A stretch of 64,000 nucleotides of DNA from Aspidapion aeneum (GCA_963576565.1 OY755039.1:138879369-138943368), one strand, 5' to 3'; counted from the stretch's first letter, positions 1 to 11,539 are shown. The notes: generated by a model from the letters alone, not told the origin. Numbers and translations: made by a program.

Positions 1-1147
1 CTGTATGTCTGTCTGTCTGTAACGACCAACGCGCATAACTCAAAAACCGCTTGCCCGATTTTAATGAAATTTGGTACCTACGCTGGGTTTTGGGTCGAGA
101 TGGTCCCATTTTAAAATGAACAAAATCCACCAAACACAAGCCAAATAAAAGGGTGGGGGTATATTTCAAAAATTAGAGTTTATGTAAAAATATGGCGTGT
201 GTGATATCAAACGAAAGGTAATTGCGTCTGGAGTTAAATAAAATACATTTTACTTTAAAAAAAGGGTGGGGGTAAATTTAAAAAATTAGTGTTTATGTGG
301 AAATATGGCGTGTGTGATATCAAACGAAAGGTAATTGAGTCTGGAGTTAAACAAAATACATTTTAGTTTAAAAAAAAGGGGGGGTAGATTTGAAAAATTA
401 AAGCTTAAGTCAAAACATGGCTTGTGTGGTATCAAACGAAAGGTAATTGAGTCTGGAGTTCAATAAAATATATTTCAGTTTTTAGTTATATTAGCTCACA
501 CGTACACTATAACTATAGTACCTATAGTGTGAGCTTAGGTGCCCATAGATTGGCAGAGTATTTTTTATTATAACACATTACAAGAAAAAAATACTCTGCC
601 AATATAAGCTCACACTAGGTACTATAGTTATAGTGTACGTGCGAGCTAATAAAACTAAAACCTGAAATATATCTTATTCAACTCCAGACTAAATTACCTT
701 TTGTTTGATACCACACAAGCCATGTTTTGACTTAAACTCAAATTTTTGAAATCTGCCCCCACCCTTAAAAAAAAACAAAAACTAAAATGTATTTTGTTTA
801 ACTCCGGACTCAATTACCTTTCGTTTGATATCACACACGCCATATTTTCACGTAAACTCTAATTTTTTAAATCTACCCCCACCCTTTTTGTAGAAAAAAA
901 AACTAAAATGTACTTTGTTTAACTCCATACTCAATTACCTTTCGTTTGAAATCACACACGCTATATTTTCACATAAACTCTAATTTTTGAAATCTTCCCC
1001 CACCCTTTTATTTGGCTTGTGTTCGGTGGATTTTGTTCATTTTTAAATGGGACCATCTCGACCCAAGACCCAGCCTAGGTACCAAATTTCATTAAAATCG
1101 GCCCAGCGGTTTTTGAGTTATGCGCGTTGGTCGTTATAGACAGACAT

Positions 1148-1181
<34 letters not shown>

Positions 1182-1317
1182 GGCGCGACAAAAAAGTTTC
1201 AAAATCATCTGAAACGCAAAGATATATAAAAAATTTTGAAATCGGAGCAACTTTTTTTTTCTCGAAAAATTTAGGATCACCATAGCTCACACTACTATAG
1301 TATATGTGTGAGCTAAT
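1..1317. repeat. Two inverted copies of a microsatellite-bearing non-autonomous element
   Basis: The left half (1 to about 570) and the right half (about 590-1317) are reverse complements joined tail to tail. Each arm has a CTGT/CAGA tetranucleotide run, a block starting AACGACCAACGCGCATAACT, about three tandem units of roughly 120 bp containing GGGTGGGGGTAGA and ATGGCGTGTGTGATATCAAA, and short AGCTCACAC...GTGTGAGCT hairpins at the ends. The same unit occurs singly at 46321-47046 and 54807-55508. Terminal hairpins, tetranucleotide microsatellite and internal tandem units resemble DINE-1/Helentron-associated elements, but this class assignment is inference. The left arm is cut by the window edge. 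Confidence 0.75.
1141..1182. repeat. (CAGA)n microsatellite inside the inverted element
   Basis: About ten CAGA/GACA tetranucleotides in a row. They are the complement of the CTGT run at position 1 and of the runs at 46455-46500 and near 54945, so this array is an internal part of the element family and not an independent simple repeat. Confidence 0.85.
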
Positions 1318-1319
1318 AT

Positions 1320-1932
1320 CTACAGCAAATGTTTAAATTGTGCTCCTTCGGCCGCTACACAAAAAAAATCTAGTGGGGTTAAATCGGGGGAACGTGGTGG
1401 CCACTGCATTGGACCCCTTGTGCCAATCCATCCATTTGGAAACACATTATTTAAATACTGGGTGACAATCTGCGCATTATGGGCAGGCGCGCCATCTTGT
1501 TGCCAAATCATACGTAAGCGTTCTCCTAGAGGAATATGCTGCAACAAGACGGGTAACACGTTCATCAAAAAATCTAAATATCGCTGACCTGTTAGAGTTT
1601 CTTCCTAAAAGAAAGGTCCAATTAAATGTCCATTGAAAACAGCACACCACACATTTACACCCCACACAGTTTGGAATCGGGTCTCTTGAAACCAATGGAG
1701 ATTTTCAGTAGACCAGTAGTGGGCATTATGTTTATTAACCACACCATTATTATGAAAACGGCTTTCATCATTCCAACAAATATAATCCAAAACGGCTGGA
1801 TTATCATGAATCATAACTTGCAATAGCCCCAGAAAATACGTCGAACGTTGCTTTTTGTAAGGCCAAGCTCAGCTGCGATCTTGCGAATTGAAATATTAGG
1901 ATTTATTGCAATGCAGGCCAAAACATTAATAA
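1320..1932 (-). pseudogene. Mariner/Tc1-type DDE transposase pseudogene, central and C-terminal part
   Basis: Read on the minus strand. 1932-1830 encodes an HTH segment (NPNISIRKIAAELGL). 1823-1605 encodes the first catalytic block (CWNDESRF) and the NAHYWSTEN motif. After one in-frame TAG following GPFF, the same frame continues at 1605-1320 with the second block (WQQDGAPAHN) and [19 protein letters not shown] then joins directly to AAEGAQFKHLL, which resembles the extreme C-terminus of the related transposase at 50120, so the stretch between is deleted. A second deletion lies between the HTH and CWNDES. The N-terminal part lies beyond a LINE, at 3337-3565. Dead copy; the family is clear from the motifs, the subfamily is not. 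Confidence 0.85.
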
Positions 1933-3335
1933 GAAGAATAGAAATAAAAAATCAACAAAATTAGCTATAAATCAATTGACCGAATTTGTAGCAAAAGGGT
2001 TTGAAGATAGGCTTGACACCTATGCTTCATTCCTTGATCTAACCAAGGCATTTGACTGTATTTCTTTTGAAATACTTTTTAAAAAACTTGAGTACTACAA
2101 CTTTGACCCAAGCAATATTGCCCTGGTTAGATCCTATATGGAAGAGCCTGAACAGTTTGTCTTTTTTAACAACACTAACTCCGAGAAGCAGAGGGTCCAG
2201 CATGGGGTACCTCAGGGCTCCGTGCTGGGTCCCCTGCTTTTCCTAATATATATCAATGATCTCCCAAATTTTTGTGATATTGTCGAGCTGTTGCTGCTGC
2301 TGTTTGCTGATGATACTACCACCTTGTAACATCATCATCCATCACAGCCAATTAGCGACACTGTAGCTGACAACAAGAATAAAATTGAGGACTGGTTTTT
2401 GGCCAATAGACTTAGTCTTAACCACAGCAAGACACAAAACTTGAATTTCACTATCAGAAGTACTCAGTCAGATCTACCTAGTGATGAGGATGTCAAATTT
2501 CTAGGTGTGTACCTGGATTCAGGTCTAACTTGGGAGGTACATGTTGACAAATTGAGCTCCAAGCTGTCCCAAATCATTTTTCTTATGAGAAATCTGTCTA
2601 AAAATGTGTCCATCTCTACCTTATTAACTGCATACCATGGATATTTCTGCTCAAACATGTCCTATGCAGTATTAAACTGGGGCCATGCCCCTCAGGCCAG
2701 GCAAGTTTTTAAATTGCAGCGTCGCTGTGTAAGAATAATCGGAGGCTTAAGGTATCAAGAGTGTTGTAAAAACTGCTTTAAAAAATTAAAAATCCTAACA
2801 TTTCCATGCATTTTTATTTTGAACTGTCTGACATATATCAGAAAAAATCAAGAGATGTTTAAAACTCATAGAGATGTACATTCTGTGGATACTAGGAATA
2901 GAGATAATATCATACCTAGCTATCACAGGCTAGAAAGAACTCGTAGAGGCACAGATTATTATGCAATCAAATTTTTTAATGCACTTCCACCAGAAATAAA
3001 ATCTCTGGAAATTAAACAGTTTATTGGGAAGGTGAAAAACCATCTAATCCAGAATGCATTTTATTCCTTCGAGGAGTACCTGAGTAGTAATTTTATGTTT
3101 TGAACTTGTGTGTTTTTTTAAACTTTTAAATTTGTTTGTTGAAATTTCTTTTTTTTAAATAAACGTGTTTTTATACATATTTTAAATATTCATGTAGTCA
3201 ATAAAATATGTTTTTTAATTAATCATAATTATGCAATAATCTTTTTAAGTAGAATTTTGTAAGATATCTTATCTGTTGACTTGTAAAAACACTATTTTCT
3301 GTGTAATATTACCAATAAATAAACTAAACTAAACT
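1933..3335 (+). mobile_element. 5'-truncated non-LTR retrotransposon (LINE)
   Basis: The element begins inside the reverse-transcriptase domain and ends in an AT-rich 3' UTR finished by TAAACTAAACTAAACTAA. It interrupts a minus-strand transposase gene. The transposase frame reads ...ENNI up to 3337 and continues INVLACIAINP from 1932, and a short TTAAT/TAAT duplication lies at the two ends, so insertion by target-primed reverse transcription fits. Its C-terminal sequence (HLIQNAFYSFEEYL) resembles that of the LINE at 25480-28547, so the two probably belong to one family. Confidence 0.85.
1941..3103 (+). pseudogene. LINE reverse transcriptase fragment
   Basis: The frame from about 1941 to 2329 shows KSTKLAINQ, FLDLTKAFDCI (motif A), [13 protein letters not shown] (motif B) and LLLFADDTT (the FADD catalytic box). 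A TAA then interrupts it and the reading resumes at about 2399-3103 with NRLSLNHSKTQ, VKFLGVYLDSGLTW and a C-terminal domain ending SFEEYLSSNFMF. The endonuclease and the first RT blocks are missing through 5' truncation. The break at 2329-2398 makes it non-functional. Confidence 0.9.
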
Positions 3336-3336
3336 A

Positions 3337-3565
3337 ATGATATTGTTTTCATTTCTGGCTGGAGCTAGGTGATGTTCATGTTTCGCATTGGGAAATAAGC
3401 CAGTGCGTAGCTTTCTTTCCAATCTATAGAAAGTTGAGTGTGATGGTTGATCACGGTCAGGAAAACGTTCACAATATAAACGGGCTGCTTTTCTACAGTT
3501 TTTTCGACATTCACGTAAATCAACATCATATCAACGTATTCATCTGTTGTGAACGTAAACGGCAT
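3337..3565 (-). pseudogene. N-terminal DUF4817-type part of the split transposase
   Basis: On the minus strand from 3565 the sequence MPFTFTTDEYVDMMLIY matches the start of the DUF4817 helix-turn-helix domain found at the N-terminus of many insect mariner-like transposases; the copies at 31892 (-) and 49036 (+) have the same layout. The frame decays after about 40 residues. Its end (RNENNI) joins in sense to INVLACIAINP at 1932 if the LINE between them is removed, which makes 3565-1320 one split gene. Confidence 0.75.
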
Positions 3566-3566
3566 A

Positions 3567-4039
3567 TTTGATTTTCATTTCTAAATTTTCGAAGATTATA
3601 CACGCACACTTTATAGCAAACAAAAGTAATATGTGGCCAATAATTTTTCAGATTTTAGAAAAAAAACTAAATTTTTTGTCTTCATTTCACATTTAAGTGG
3701 ATATAAATGATATCAAGGATTACAATTTTTTACCGGTAAAAAGGTTTTTAATTTTTTGGCAATTAAATAAAATAAGAAAAGTGAGTTGGAATGTAAAAAC
3801 AAAACCACAGCAGAATTTGTCATTCAAGAAAGAAATTTTGATGAAAAAAAAATAAGAGGTGCACTTTGAAAAAAAAAGTTGGGGTTGACTAGTTAGGGGT
3901 TGATGCATGAAAAAATATTTTAACGACTTCATGCTCAGGCTTAGTGGGTATCATTAAAAACCCCGTATTTTGAAATTTTGTATCTTAATTATTCACGGAG
4001 ATATAGTGTGTAACGGAAATCGTGGGACACACATGTAAT
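3567..4039. other. No gene recognised (AT-rich spacer)
   Basis: Low-complexity AT-rich sequence with stops in all frames. It probably contains the 5' flank of the decayed transposase gene. I see no motif I can name. Confidence 0.5.
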
Positions 4040-4124
4040 AAATGAATGTTCGGATTATACGTGCTTTTCACTTATCCGTGCCTCGTCCGGTCCCGTGGAG
4101 CACGAATAATCGGGGTTCCACTGT
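4040..4124 (-). mobile_element. Terminal fragment of a pogo/Tigger-like element
   Basis: Reading inwards on the minus strand the block starts GTACAGTGGAACCCCGATTA, followed by TTCGTGCTCCACGGGACCGG. CAGTGGAACCCC...ATTAT is typical of pogo/Tigger termini. I see no opposite end, so it is a solo fragment. Confidence 0.5.
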
Positions 4125-4270
4125 ACTTCCAAGAAAAATATCAAAAAACTGACCCCCCTTTTTAATGCTTAAATTTGAAAAAAAGTTAAAAGGTATTAAT
4201 GCTATCTTAACCCTTTCCGGACAGCGCTCCTTCCCAACTTTTTGGCACACGGATGAGAGTTTGTGCAGTG

Positions 4271-5046
4271 CAGCGTTGCCACCTCTACCGATTTTTCGGT
4301 AGATCTACCGATTTAGCCTTTTATTTTACGATATACCGAATTACCATAGTTTCGATATAAACTTGTTTTTTTTTGATACGCCTCGTAATCGCGATTTTAA
4401 AAAAAAACACCATAAATAAAATATTATTTTTATGTAAGATCCTTTGTAGAATAAAAATTTTATTTCAAGCCATTGTTTTTAAAAGTGTATTTATGGCGCC
4501 ATCTCTTGGATTTTGCGATATACTCAGCCGGCAGCCGCAAGCGGCATTAAAGATCACGCTATTATAAACTCTGAGGTTTTTTTTATAATATTATCTACCT
4601 AATAGGGACCTATTGCAATAAAGCCAGGCAAAAATTGTACCGGGCACTATATTGACAGTTTCACATTATAAGAACAGCTGTCTTCTTTTAACAATTAATG
4701 GAAAATAAACGACTGGATTTCTAAATTCGACTTTGGTATGTCAATTTTGAAAGATCAACTGTCAGTTTTTAATGCGAAACTGTCAATATAGTGCCCGGCA
4801 CAATTTGTGCCTGGCTTTATTGCGATAGGTCCGTAGTATGTATCTAATTTTCTTATTGAATTCTTAATTTTGGTATTTTGTCAGTAAAAACAAATCGTAG
4901 AAATACAATTTACCTACTAAATCAATCCAAACTATCGATAGTTCTCCAGCACTGCTTGCTGAGATGATTAAAAAAATCTACCGAAATCTACCGATTTTTC
5001 TCGAAGCCTTCTACCGAAGACGTCAGGGTCGAGGGTGGCAACACTG
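4271..5046. mobile_element. hAT-like non-autonomous element (CAG[T/C]GTTGCCA family), copy 1
   Basis: The ends CAGCGTTGCCACC and GGTGGCAACACTG are inverted repeats, followed inwards by CTACCGATTTTTCGGTAGAT-like sequence on both sides. The 8-bp sequence GTGCAGTG flanks both ends (4263-4270 and 5047-5054), as expected for hAT transposition. No transposase inside. A palindromic element (4605-4832) is nested near the middle. Two further insertions of this terminal type lie at 28634-29782 and 56184-58890. Confidence 0.88.
4605..4832. mobile_element. Palindromic MITE (GGACCTATTGC...GCCAGGCA), copy 1
   Basis: The ends GGGACCTATTGCAATAAAGC and its inverted complement at 4810-4832 bound a stem that also contains GCCAGGCA, GGGCACTATATTGACAGTTT and CAACTGTCAG. 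Related copies lie at 29468-29612 (left-truncated) and 56764-57029. No coding content. Confidence 0.8.
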
Positions 5047-5189
5047 GTGCAGTGGCAGACAGGCGGCTGTCGTAAATAGACGAAAAAAATTTCGATCTAT
5101 TAGAAAGTAACTTTAGAATATAAAAACTGAAGATATTTATTTAAATGAAGTTTTTATTGAGCCTATATTATTAAAAAAATAGGACTAAT

Positions 5190-5900
5190 TAAAGAAGTAT
5201 CTTTAATACAAATAAAGTAAACTTTGCCACGTTGCCGGTTGTCGCTTATAGGCGACGGTGTCGTGAATAGACGACGCTCGTCCGTCTGACAAGCACACAC
5301 TGTCGTAAATGTTCTGACACTCGCCCGTATGCCAATGCAAAAAAAATATATGTCTCCAAGGCAACGGCAGCCGTCCAGAAATAAAATGAGCAGGTATCGT
5401 CAACAGGCGACAGCCGTCCGTCTGCAAAAAAAATTACTGTCGTTAAGGGTACGGTAGGTGTCCAGAAAGGGTTAAGGCTTTCTTATAACTTTTTTATTTA
5501 TGAAAATGTCAATGTGTAAATTGCTTTTTTTATACAGTTCACAAAATGTCAAAAGGACAAAAATGAACTAAATATTTAATTTTTCGACAAAAAGTCACAC
5601 TTTTATATATATACAAATAGTTTTGCTTGTTTTAAAAAGTCTATTGCGATACTTTAAATTTAAAAATATTATACAGAGGGATCCAATAGCAAGGAAATAT
5701 AAAACAACTAACCGCGGGACAAATTAAAGAAGTATCTTTATTACAGATAAAGTAAACTTTGCTGCGTTGCCGCTTATAGGCGACGGTGTCGTGAGTGGAC
5801 GACGCTCGTCCATCTGACAAGCACACACTGTCGTAAATGTTCTGACACTCGCCCGTATGCCAATGCAAAAAAAAATATATGTCTCCAAGGCAACGGCAAA
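5190..5900. repeat. Direct duplication of about 170 bp (5190-5370 and 5725-5898)
   Basis: Both copies carry AATTAAAGAAGTATCTTTA, then GGCGACGGTGTCGTGA, GACGACGCTCGTCC, GACAAGCACACACTGTCGTA and CTCGCCCGTATGCCAATGC in the same order and orientation. The second copy lacks a few bases. The segment is GC-richer than its surroundings. Frames open on the minus strand inside it look accidental, and I recognise no product. Confidence 0.75.
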
Positions 5901-6127
5901 AAGTCACACTTAAATAGTTTTGCTTGTTTTAAAAAGTCTATTGCTATACTTTAAATTTAAAAATATTATACAGAGGGATCGAATAGCGTTTAGGAGCAAA
6001 GTAGCAAATTAAACTTTGTTTATAAATAAAAAAGTTATGTATAGATACCCTCTCAAAATGCAATTGCATGTTTGAAGATACGGAGATCACCCTGTATAAT
6101 AGAAGTAGGTACCCCCAACAGCCTCTG

Positions 6128-7475
6128 TATAATAATTAAACAAGTAAGAATTTTATGTATATAATTTTGTTTTATTAAATAATATATTTGCTTTTTTGTT
6201 CATTGAGTAACAATACATTTTATAAAGGTGTAAACATAAATAAAAATTATTTAAAAAAAACACGTACAATAATAATATTAAAGCATAAAAAGCACAGCTA
6301 CGAAAACTACTAACAAAGCGTAAAAAAGTGAGTAAAAGTTGCACACAGTCTGAAACCAAATTAAATTAATATTTGTTAAATAAAATATTAAATAATTTGG
6401 GTAAATACATAAAAATGTATAAAATTTGCAAAGAGTACCTTGATATCAATTTGTTTTCAGTCGAAATATTTAAAGTGTGTTGATAAGATAACAAAAAATG
6501 CATTTAAGTTATGAAAATTATCTACCCAAAACCAAATTGCAATATTATTTTTTTTAAATAAAAATAATTTGGTTAAACTATAATATTGCGCTATTTCTTA
6601 TCTTAACTACTAGGTATTGCTTGTTGGATTATCACTATCAGCACGGATCACCTAACAAACTATCAGCTACTTCTTTTTCAGATTCTTGAGCACTTAGTAT
6701 TACTATTTTCTATTTTCGAAGTATCAGGTTTATTGTCAGACACAACAATCAATGAAATACTTGAAACATCAATAATTATTTCTTTAGTGTTTATTATGTC
6801 CTTTTCATTTTGAAACTCGTTATTTTCATCAATTTCTTTTTTATTTTTTAAAACAGTTCAGTCTGTGGAGTTATTTTTATTAGTATGTAACCTTTCATTT
6901 TCATCACTTTCATTTAATTTAGTTTGTCTCCAAACACGCTTTACCATTGTTAAATTCTTCAGTGTTTTCTTCGGTTGTTTTATGATTATTATTTGCTTTT
7001 TTACCTGAATATTTTTACTTTTCTCCGAATAGCTTGCTTCTCAGTTATAACTGATTTTTCTTCTACTTTATTATTTCTTCTATATATTCTGAATCAAACT
7101 GTTTATTTTCTTCACTCTTTTCTACAGCAGATTATTTTTGTCTTCGGTTTCAGTTTTTTCCTTATGGTCTTTGGCCTTGGCTCCTCCTCTGCCTCCAAAA
7201 CCGCCTTTATATATGCCCCTTCCTCTACCTCTAAAGTTCCCACCTCTATTTGTTGCACCAGGGAAATATTTTAATTCGGGTATTTTTACTGAATCATCTA
7301 TTTTAGCTTTTTTATACTTGGTGAATCTTTCATTAATTCTATTGTGGAAAGTTGATTATTTTTAGGACCTTTAAATCTTTTATGAGCACCGTGTGATGTA
7401 CTTATTAATATACGGTTTTCACTTTTTAATTTCTCTTGAAATTTGAAAATATTCTCAGAAATACTCCACTGGGCC
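6128..7475 (-). pseudogene. Decayed tandem copy A of the last exon and 3' UTR of the gene at 10484-13446
   Basis: On the plus strand it opens with CTGTATAATAATTAAACAAG-type sequence (3' UTR side), then runs in parallel with 9990-11300: the TTAAAGCATAAAAAGCACAG block, the exon block around 6640-6960 equivalent to 10490-10800, and the RGG-coding block (7180-7260) equivalent to 11040-11120. Stops and indels break every frame. The RGG block reads like GGFGGRGGAKAKDHK where the intact exon has GGFRGREGAKAKEYK, so copies A and B share a version that differs from the intact exon. Confidence 0.8.
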
Positions 7476-8651
7476 TCTGTATAATAATTAAACAAATAAG
7501 AATAATTTTATGTATAGTTTGTTTTATTAAATAATGAAATAATATAATTTGCTTTTTTTTTTGTTTAATAAAAGTACATTTTATAAAGATAAACATAAAT
7601 AAAAATTACTTTAGAAAAAGCTAAACAATAATAATATTAAAGCATGAGAAGCACAGCTACGATATATACTAATAAAGCGTAAACAAGTGAGTAAAAGTTG
7701 CACACAGTCCACACACACAATTTTTTTTTTTTTAAGTAAAATATTAAATATATTTGGTAAATACATCAAAATGTATAAAATTTGTATACCCTGTAAGATC
7801 ACCCAGTACCTTAATATCAATTCATTTTCAGTGGAAATATTAAAAGTGTATTAATAAGATAAGAAAAATGAATTCAGATATTAAAATTATCTACCCAAAA
7901 CCACATTAAAATATTATCTTTTAAAAATAAAAATAATTTGTTTAAAATATAATATTGGGGTTATATTATCTACTAGGTATTACTTTTTGGGTTATAACTA
8001 TCAGATACTTCTTTTTCAGATTCTTGAGCACCATCAATAGTATTATTTTCTATTTTCGAAGTATCAGGTTTATTGTCAGAAACAACAATCAATGAACTAC
8101 TTGAAACATCAGTAATTATTTCTTTAGTATTTATTATGTCCTTTTCATTTTGAAATTCTTGTTTTCCTCAATTTCTTTTCTATTTTCTTTAGAATTATTT
8201 TTATTAGTATGTAACCTTTTATTTTCATCAAATAGGTGAATCAATTAATTATTTTCTTCACTCTTTTCTTCAGCAAATTATTTCTCTTCGGTTTCAGTTT
8301 TTTCCTTATGGTCTTTGGCCTTGGCTCCTCCTCTGCCTCCAAAACCGCCTTTTATATGCCCCTTCCTCTACCTCTAAAGTTCCCACCTCTATTTGTTGCA
8401 CCAGGGAAATATTTTAATTCTGGTATTTTTACTGAATCATCTATTTTAGCTTTTCTTCAATTACCATCAACATTCATCAAGATGAATTTTTATACTTGGT
8501 AAATCTTTCATTAATTCTATTGTGGGTGGTTGATAATTTTTAGCACATTTAACTTTTTTGTACCATTTGATGTACTTATTATAATATACGGTTTTCACTT
8601 TTTATTTTCTCTTGAAATTTTAAAATATTCTCAGAAATGGTCAAGGGAGCC
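7476..8651 (-). pseudogene. Decayed tandem copy B of the same last exon and 3' UTR
   Basis: It starts with the same CTGTATAATAATTAAAC boundary as copy A and keeps the same order: 3' UTR (7476-7970), acidic/Ser-rich exon part (7990-8240), RGG block (8300-8400), then the KIQLNVDG-like part near 8460. Large stretches of the middle of the exon are deleted relative to 10484-11539. No open frame of useful length remains. Confidence 0.8.
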
Positions 8652-9605
8652 TTCTGTATAATAATTAAACAAATAAGAAGAATTTTATGTATATAAAGTT
8701 TGTTTTATTAAATAATATAATTTGCTTTTTTTTTGGTTGAGTAATAGTACATTTTATAAAGGTAAACATAAATAGAAATTACTTTAGAAAAACACAAACA
8801 ATAATAATATTAAAGCATAAGAAGCACAGCTACGATACTAATAAAGCGTAAACAAGTAAGTAAAAGTAGCACACAGTCCAAAACCAAATTAAAAAAAAAA
8901 TTTAATTAAATTATAAAAAATATTGGGAAATATATCAAAATGTATAAAATTTGTTTACCCTGTTAGGAGATCACCCAGTACCTTGATGTCAATTAATTTT
9001 CAGTGGAAATATTTAAAGTGTATTGATAAGATAACAAAAATGCATTCAGATATTAAAATTATCTAGCCAAAACCACATTAAAATATTATCTTTTAAAAAT
9101 AAAAATAATTTGTTTAAAATAAAATATTGGGCTATTTGTTATATTATCTACTAGGTATTACTTGTTGGGTTATGAGCTACTTCTTTTTCAGATTCTTGAG
9201 CACCATCAGTATTATTATTTTCTATTTTCGAAGTATCAGGTTTATTGCCAGAAACATCAATCAATTAAATACTTGAAACATCAGTAATTATTTCTTTTGT
9301 ATTTATTATGTCCTTTTCATTTTGAAATTGTTGTTTTCCTCAATTTCTTTTCTATTTTCTGAAACAGTCTTTAGAATTTAGTTTAGTTTAGTCTCCAAAC
9401 ACTGGTTACTTGTTGCATCAGGAAAATATTTTAATTCTGGTATTTTAACTGAGTCATCTATTTCAACATTAAGTTCAATTTGTATGCTTGGTAAACCTTT
9501 CATTAATTTTGTTGATTATTTTAAGCGTCTTTACACTTTTTATGAGCACCATTTGATGTATCAATATATGGTTTTCTTCTTTTAAGTTCTCTTGAAATCT
9601 GAGTG
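8652..9605 (-). pseudogene. Decayed tandem copy C of the same last exon and 3' UTR
   Basis: It again opens with the CTGTATAATAATTAAAC boundary. The 3' UTR part (8652-9120) is well kept. The exon part (9150-9600) is shortened: the RGG block is mostly gone and 9400-9600 corresponds to the segment encoding PDGTNRS to GAHKQF in the intact gene. Each of the three copies is deleted differently. Confidence 0.75.
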
Positions 9606-9706
9606 TCACAAAAGAGGATCACTTTTTATCTCTCTCAGAAAAATACCTTAAATTAAACCTCCAAAAGCAGCCAATTTAAATAATCATCCTGTATAATAGA
9701 AGCAGG

Positions 9707-9965
9707 TAAAGTTCGCGCGGCGAGAGTTGAAGCCACCCACGTCACGGCTGAGGGAGATCTACTGGCCACGCCTCTAGCTTGTGATTGGCTGTTTCGGAGA
9801 TCCATAGGCGTACTGTTTTATGGGTTCAATTATTTGTATTTTACCGCTATAAATTATTATGTGTAATTTATTCCGCACGGCACTGTCACCGACCGCAAGT
9901 ATAGGCGTATACCAAGATAAAATTGATGACGTGCGTGGCATCAACTCTCGCCGCGTCTACTTTAT
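9707..9965. mobile_element. MITE with GC-rich terminal inverted repeats
   Basis: Left end GTAAAGTTCGCGCGGCGAGA continues GTTGAAGCCACCCACGTCA. The right end is the imperfect inverse, TGACGTGCGTGGCATCAACT followed by CTCGCCGCGTCTACTTTA. The inverted repeats are about 38 bp with several mismatches, and the centre is AT-rich. It sits between decayed copy C and the intact 3' UTR. No clear target duplication. Confidence 0.75.
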
Positions 9966-10483
9966 CCAATATTTGTCCGGAAATGCCAGTATTATAGTTA
10001 AACAAATAAGAATTTTATGTATATAATTTTGTTTTACTAAATAATTAAATAATATAATTTGCTTTTTTTTGGTTGAGTAAAAACACATTTTATAAAGGTA
10101 AACGTAAATAAAAAATTATTTAAAAAAAACAAAAACAATAATAATATTAAAGCATAAAAAGCACAGCTACAAAAAATACTAACAAAGCGTAAAAAGTGAG
10201 TAAAAGTTGCTCACAGTCCAAAACCAAATTAAATTAATATTTTTTAAAATAAAATATTAAATAATTTAGGTAAATACATCAAAATGTATAAAATTTGTTA
10301 CCCTGTAAGGAGAGTATGTTGATATCAATTTGTTTTCAGTCGAAATATTTAAAGTCTAAATAAGATAACAAAAATGCATGCAAGATGAAAATTATCTACC
10401 CAAAACCAAATTAAAATATTATTTTTTAAAAATAAAAATAATTTGGTTAAAATATAATTTTGCGCTATTTGTTACCTTAACAG

Positions 10484-11539
10484 CTAGGTATTGCTTGTTG
10501 GTTTATCACTATTATCTACTTCTTTTTCAGATTCTTGAGCACCATCAGTATCAGTGTTTTCTATTTTGGAAGGTTTATTGTCAGACGCAACATTCAATGA
10601 ATTAGTTTTCTCAGCAGTGATTACTTCTTTGGAATTTATTATGTCCTTTTCATTTTGAAATTCATTATTTGCCTCAATTTCCTTTTTGTTTTTTGAAACA
10701 GTTGAGTCTTTAGAAATATTTTTATTGGTATCTAACCTTTCATTTTCATCAAACACTTTTTCATTTTCATTGGGTTTAGTTCCTGTCCCTAAACACTCTT
10801 TAACATTTTTAAATTCTTCAGTTGTTTCATGTCTATCTATTTGCTTTTTTACCTCAATATTCTCACTTTTCTCAGAATAATTTAATTCAAGCTTCTTCTC
10901 ATTTATAACTGATTTTTCTTCATGTTTTGTTTCAACTTGTTCATTTTCTGTATATTCTGAATCAAACTGCTCATTTTCTTCATTCTCTTCTACAGTTTTA
11001 TTATTTTTCTCTTCTGTTTCAGTTTTTTCCTTATATTCTTTTGCCTTGGCCCCCTCTCTCCCTCTAAAACCGCCTTTATATCTACCCCTTCCTCTACCTC
11101 TAAAGTTCCCACTTCTATTTGTTCCATCAGGGAAATGTTTTAATTCTGCTATTTTTACTGAATCATCCATTTCAGCTTTTCTTGAGTTACCATCAACATT
11201 AAGTTGAATTTTTATGCTTGGTAAATCTCTCATTAATTCAGTAGATGGTTGATTATTTTTAGGACCTTTAAATTGTTTATGAGCACCATTTACTTCTTTG
11301 CCATGATTTTTAATTGTAATTTGAGGCAAATTTTCAAATTTTTTATTTTTATTTGGCTGATAAATACCCTGGTTTGGACGAGTTTTGGTTCTAGTTTCGT
11401 TGTCTGTCTTCGTTTTGTTTTCATTTTGTGTACCATTATCATCAATTACAGGATTTTCTCTCAATGGATCCTTTAAGAAGTTGTAGCCTGGATCTGGAGG
11501 TGGGATTTTCTTCTTTGGTTCTTCCTCTAAATTATTTAT
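10484..11539 (-). CDS. Exon 2 (last) of the low-complexity RGG-type gene
   Basis: Acceptor TTGTTATAG before 11539; the first codons are INNLEEEPKKK. It encodes 351 residues and a stop, with the RGG box about 150-170 residues in and an acidic, disordered C-terminal half ending DNSDKPTSNT. It is the only intact member of the four-copy last-exon array running from 6128 to 11539. Confidence 0.8.
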   Translation of the reverse strand: MNNLEEEPKKKIPPPDPGYNFLKDPLRENPVIDDNGTQNENKTKTDNETRTKTRPNQGIYQPNKNKKFENLPQITIKNHGKEVNGAHKQFKGPKNNQPSTELMRDLPSIKIQLNVDGNSRKAEMDDSVKIAELKHFPDGTNRSGNFRGRGRGRYKGGFRGREGAKAKEYKEKTETEEKNNKTVEENEENEQFDSEYTENEQVETKHEEKSVINEKKLELNYSEKSENIEVKKQIDRHETTEEFKNVKECLGTGTKPNENEKVFDENERLDTNKNISKDSTVSKNKKEIEANNEFQNEKDIINSKEVITAEKTNSLNVASDNKPSKIENTDTDGAQESEKEVDNSDKPTSNT

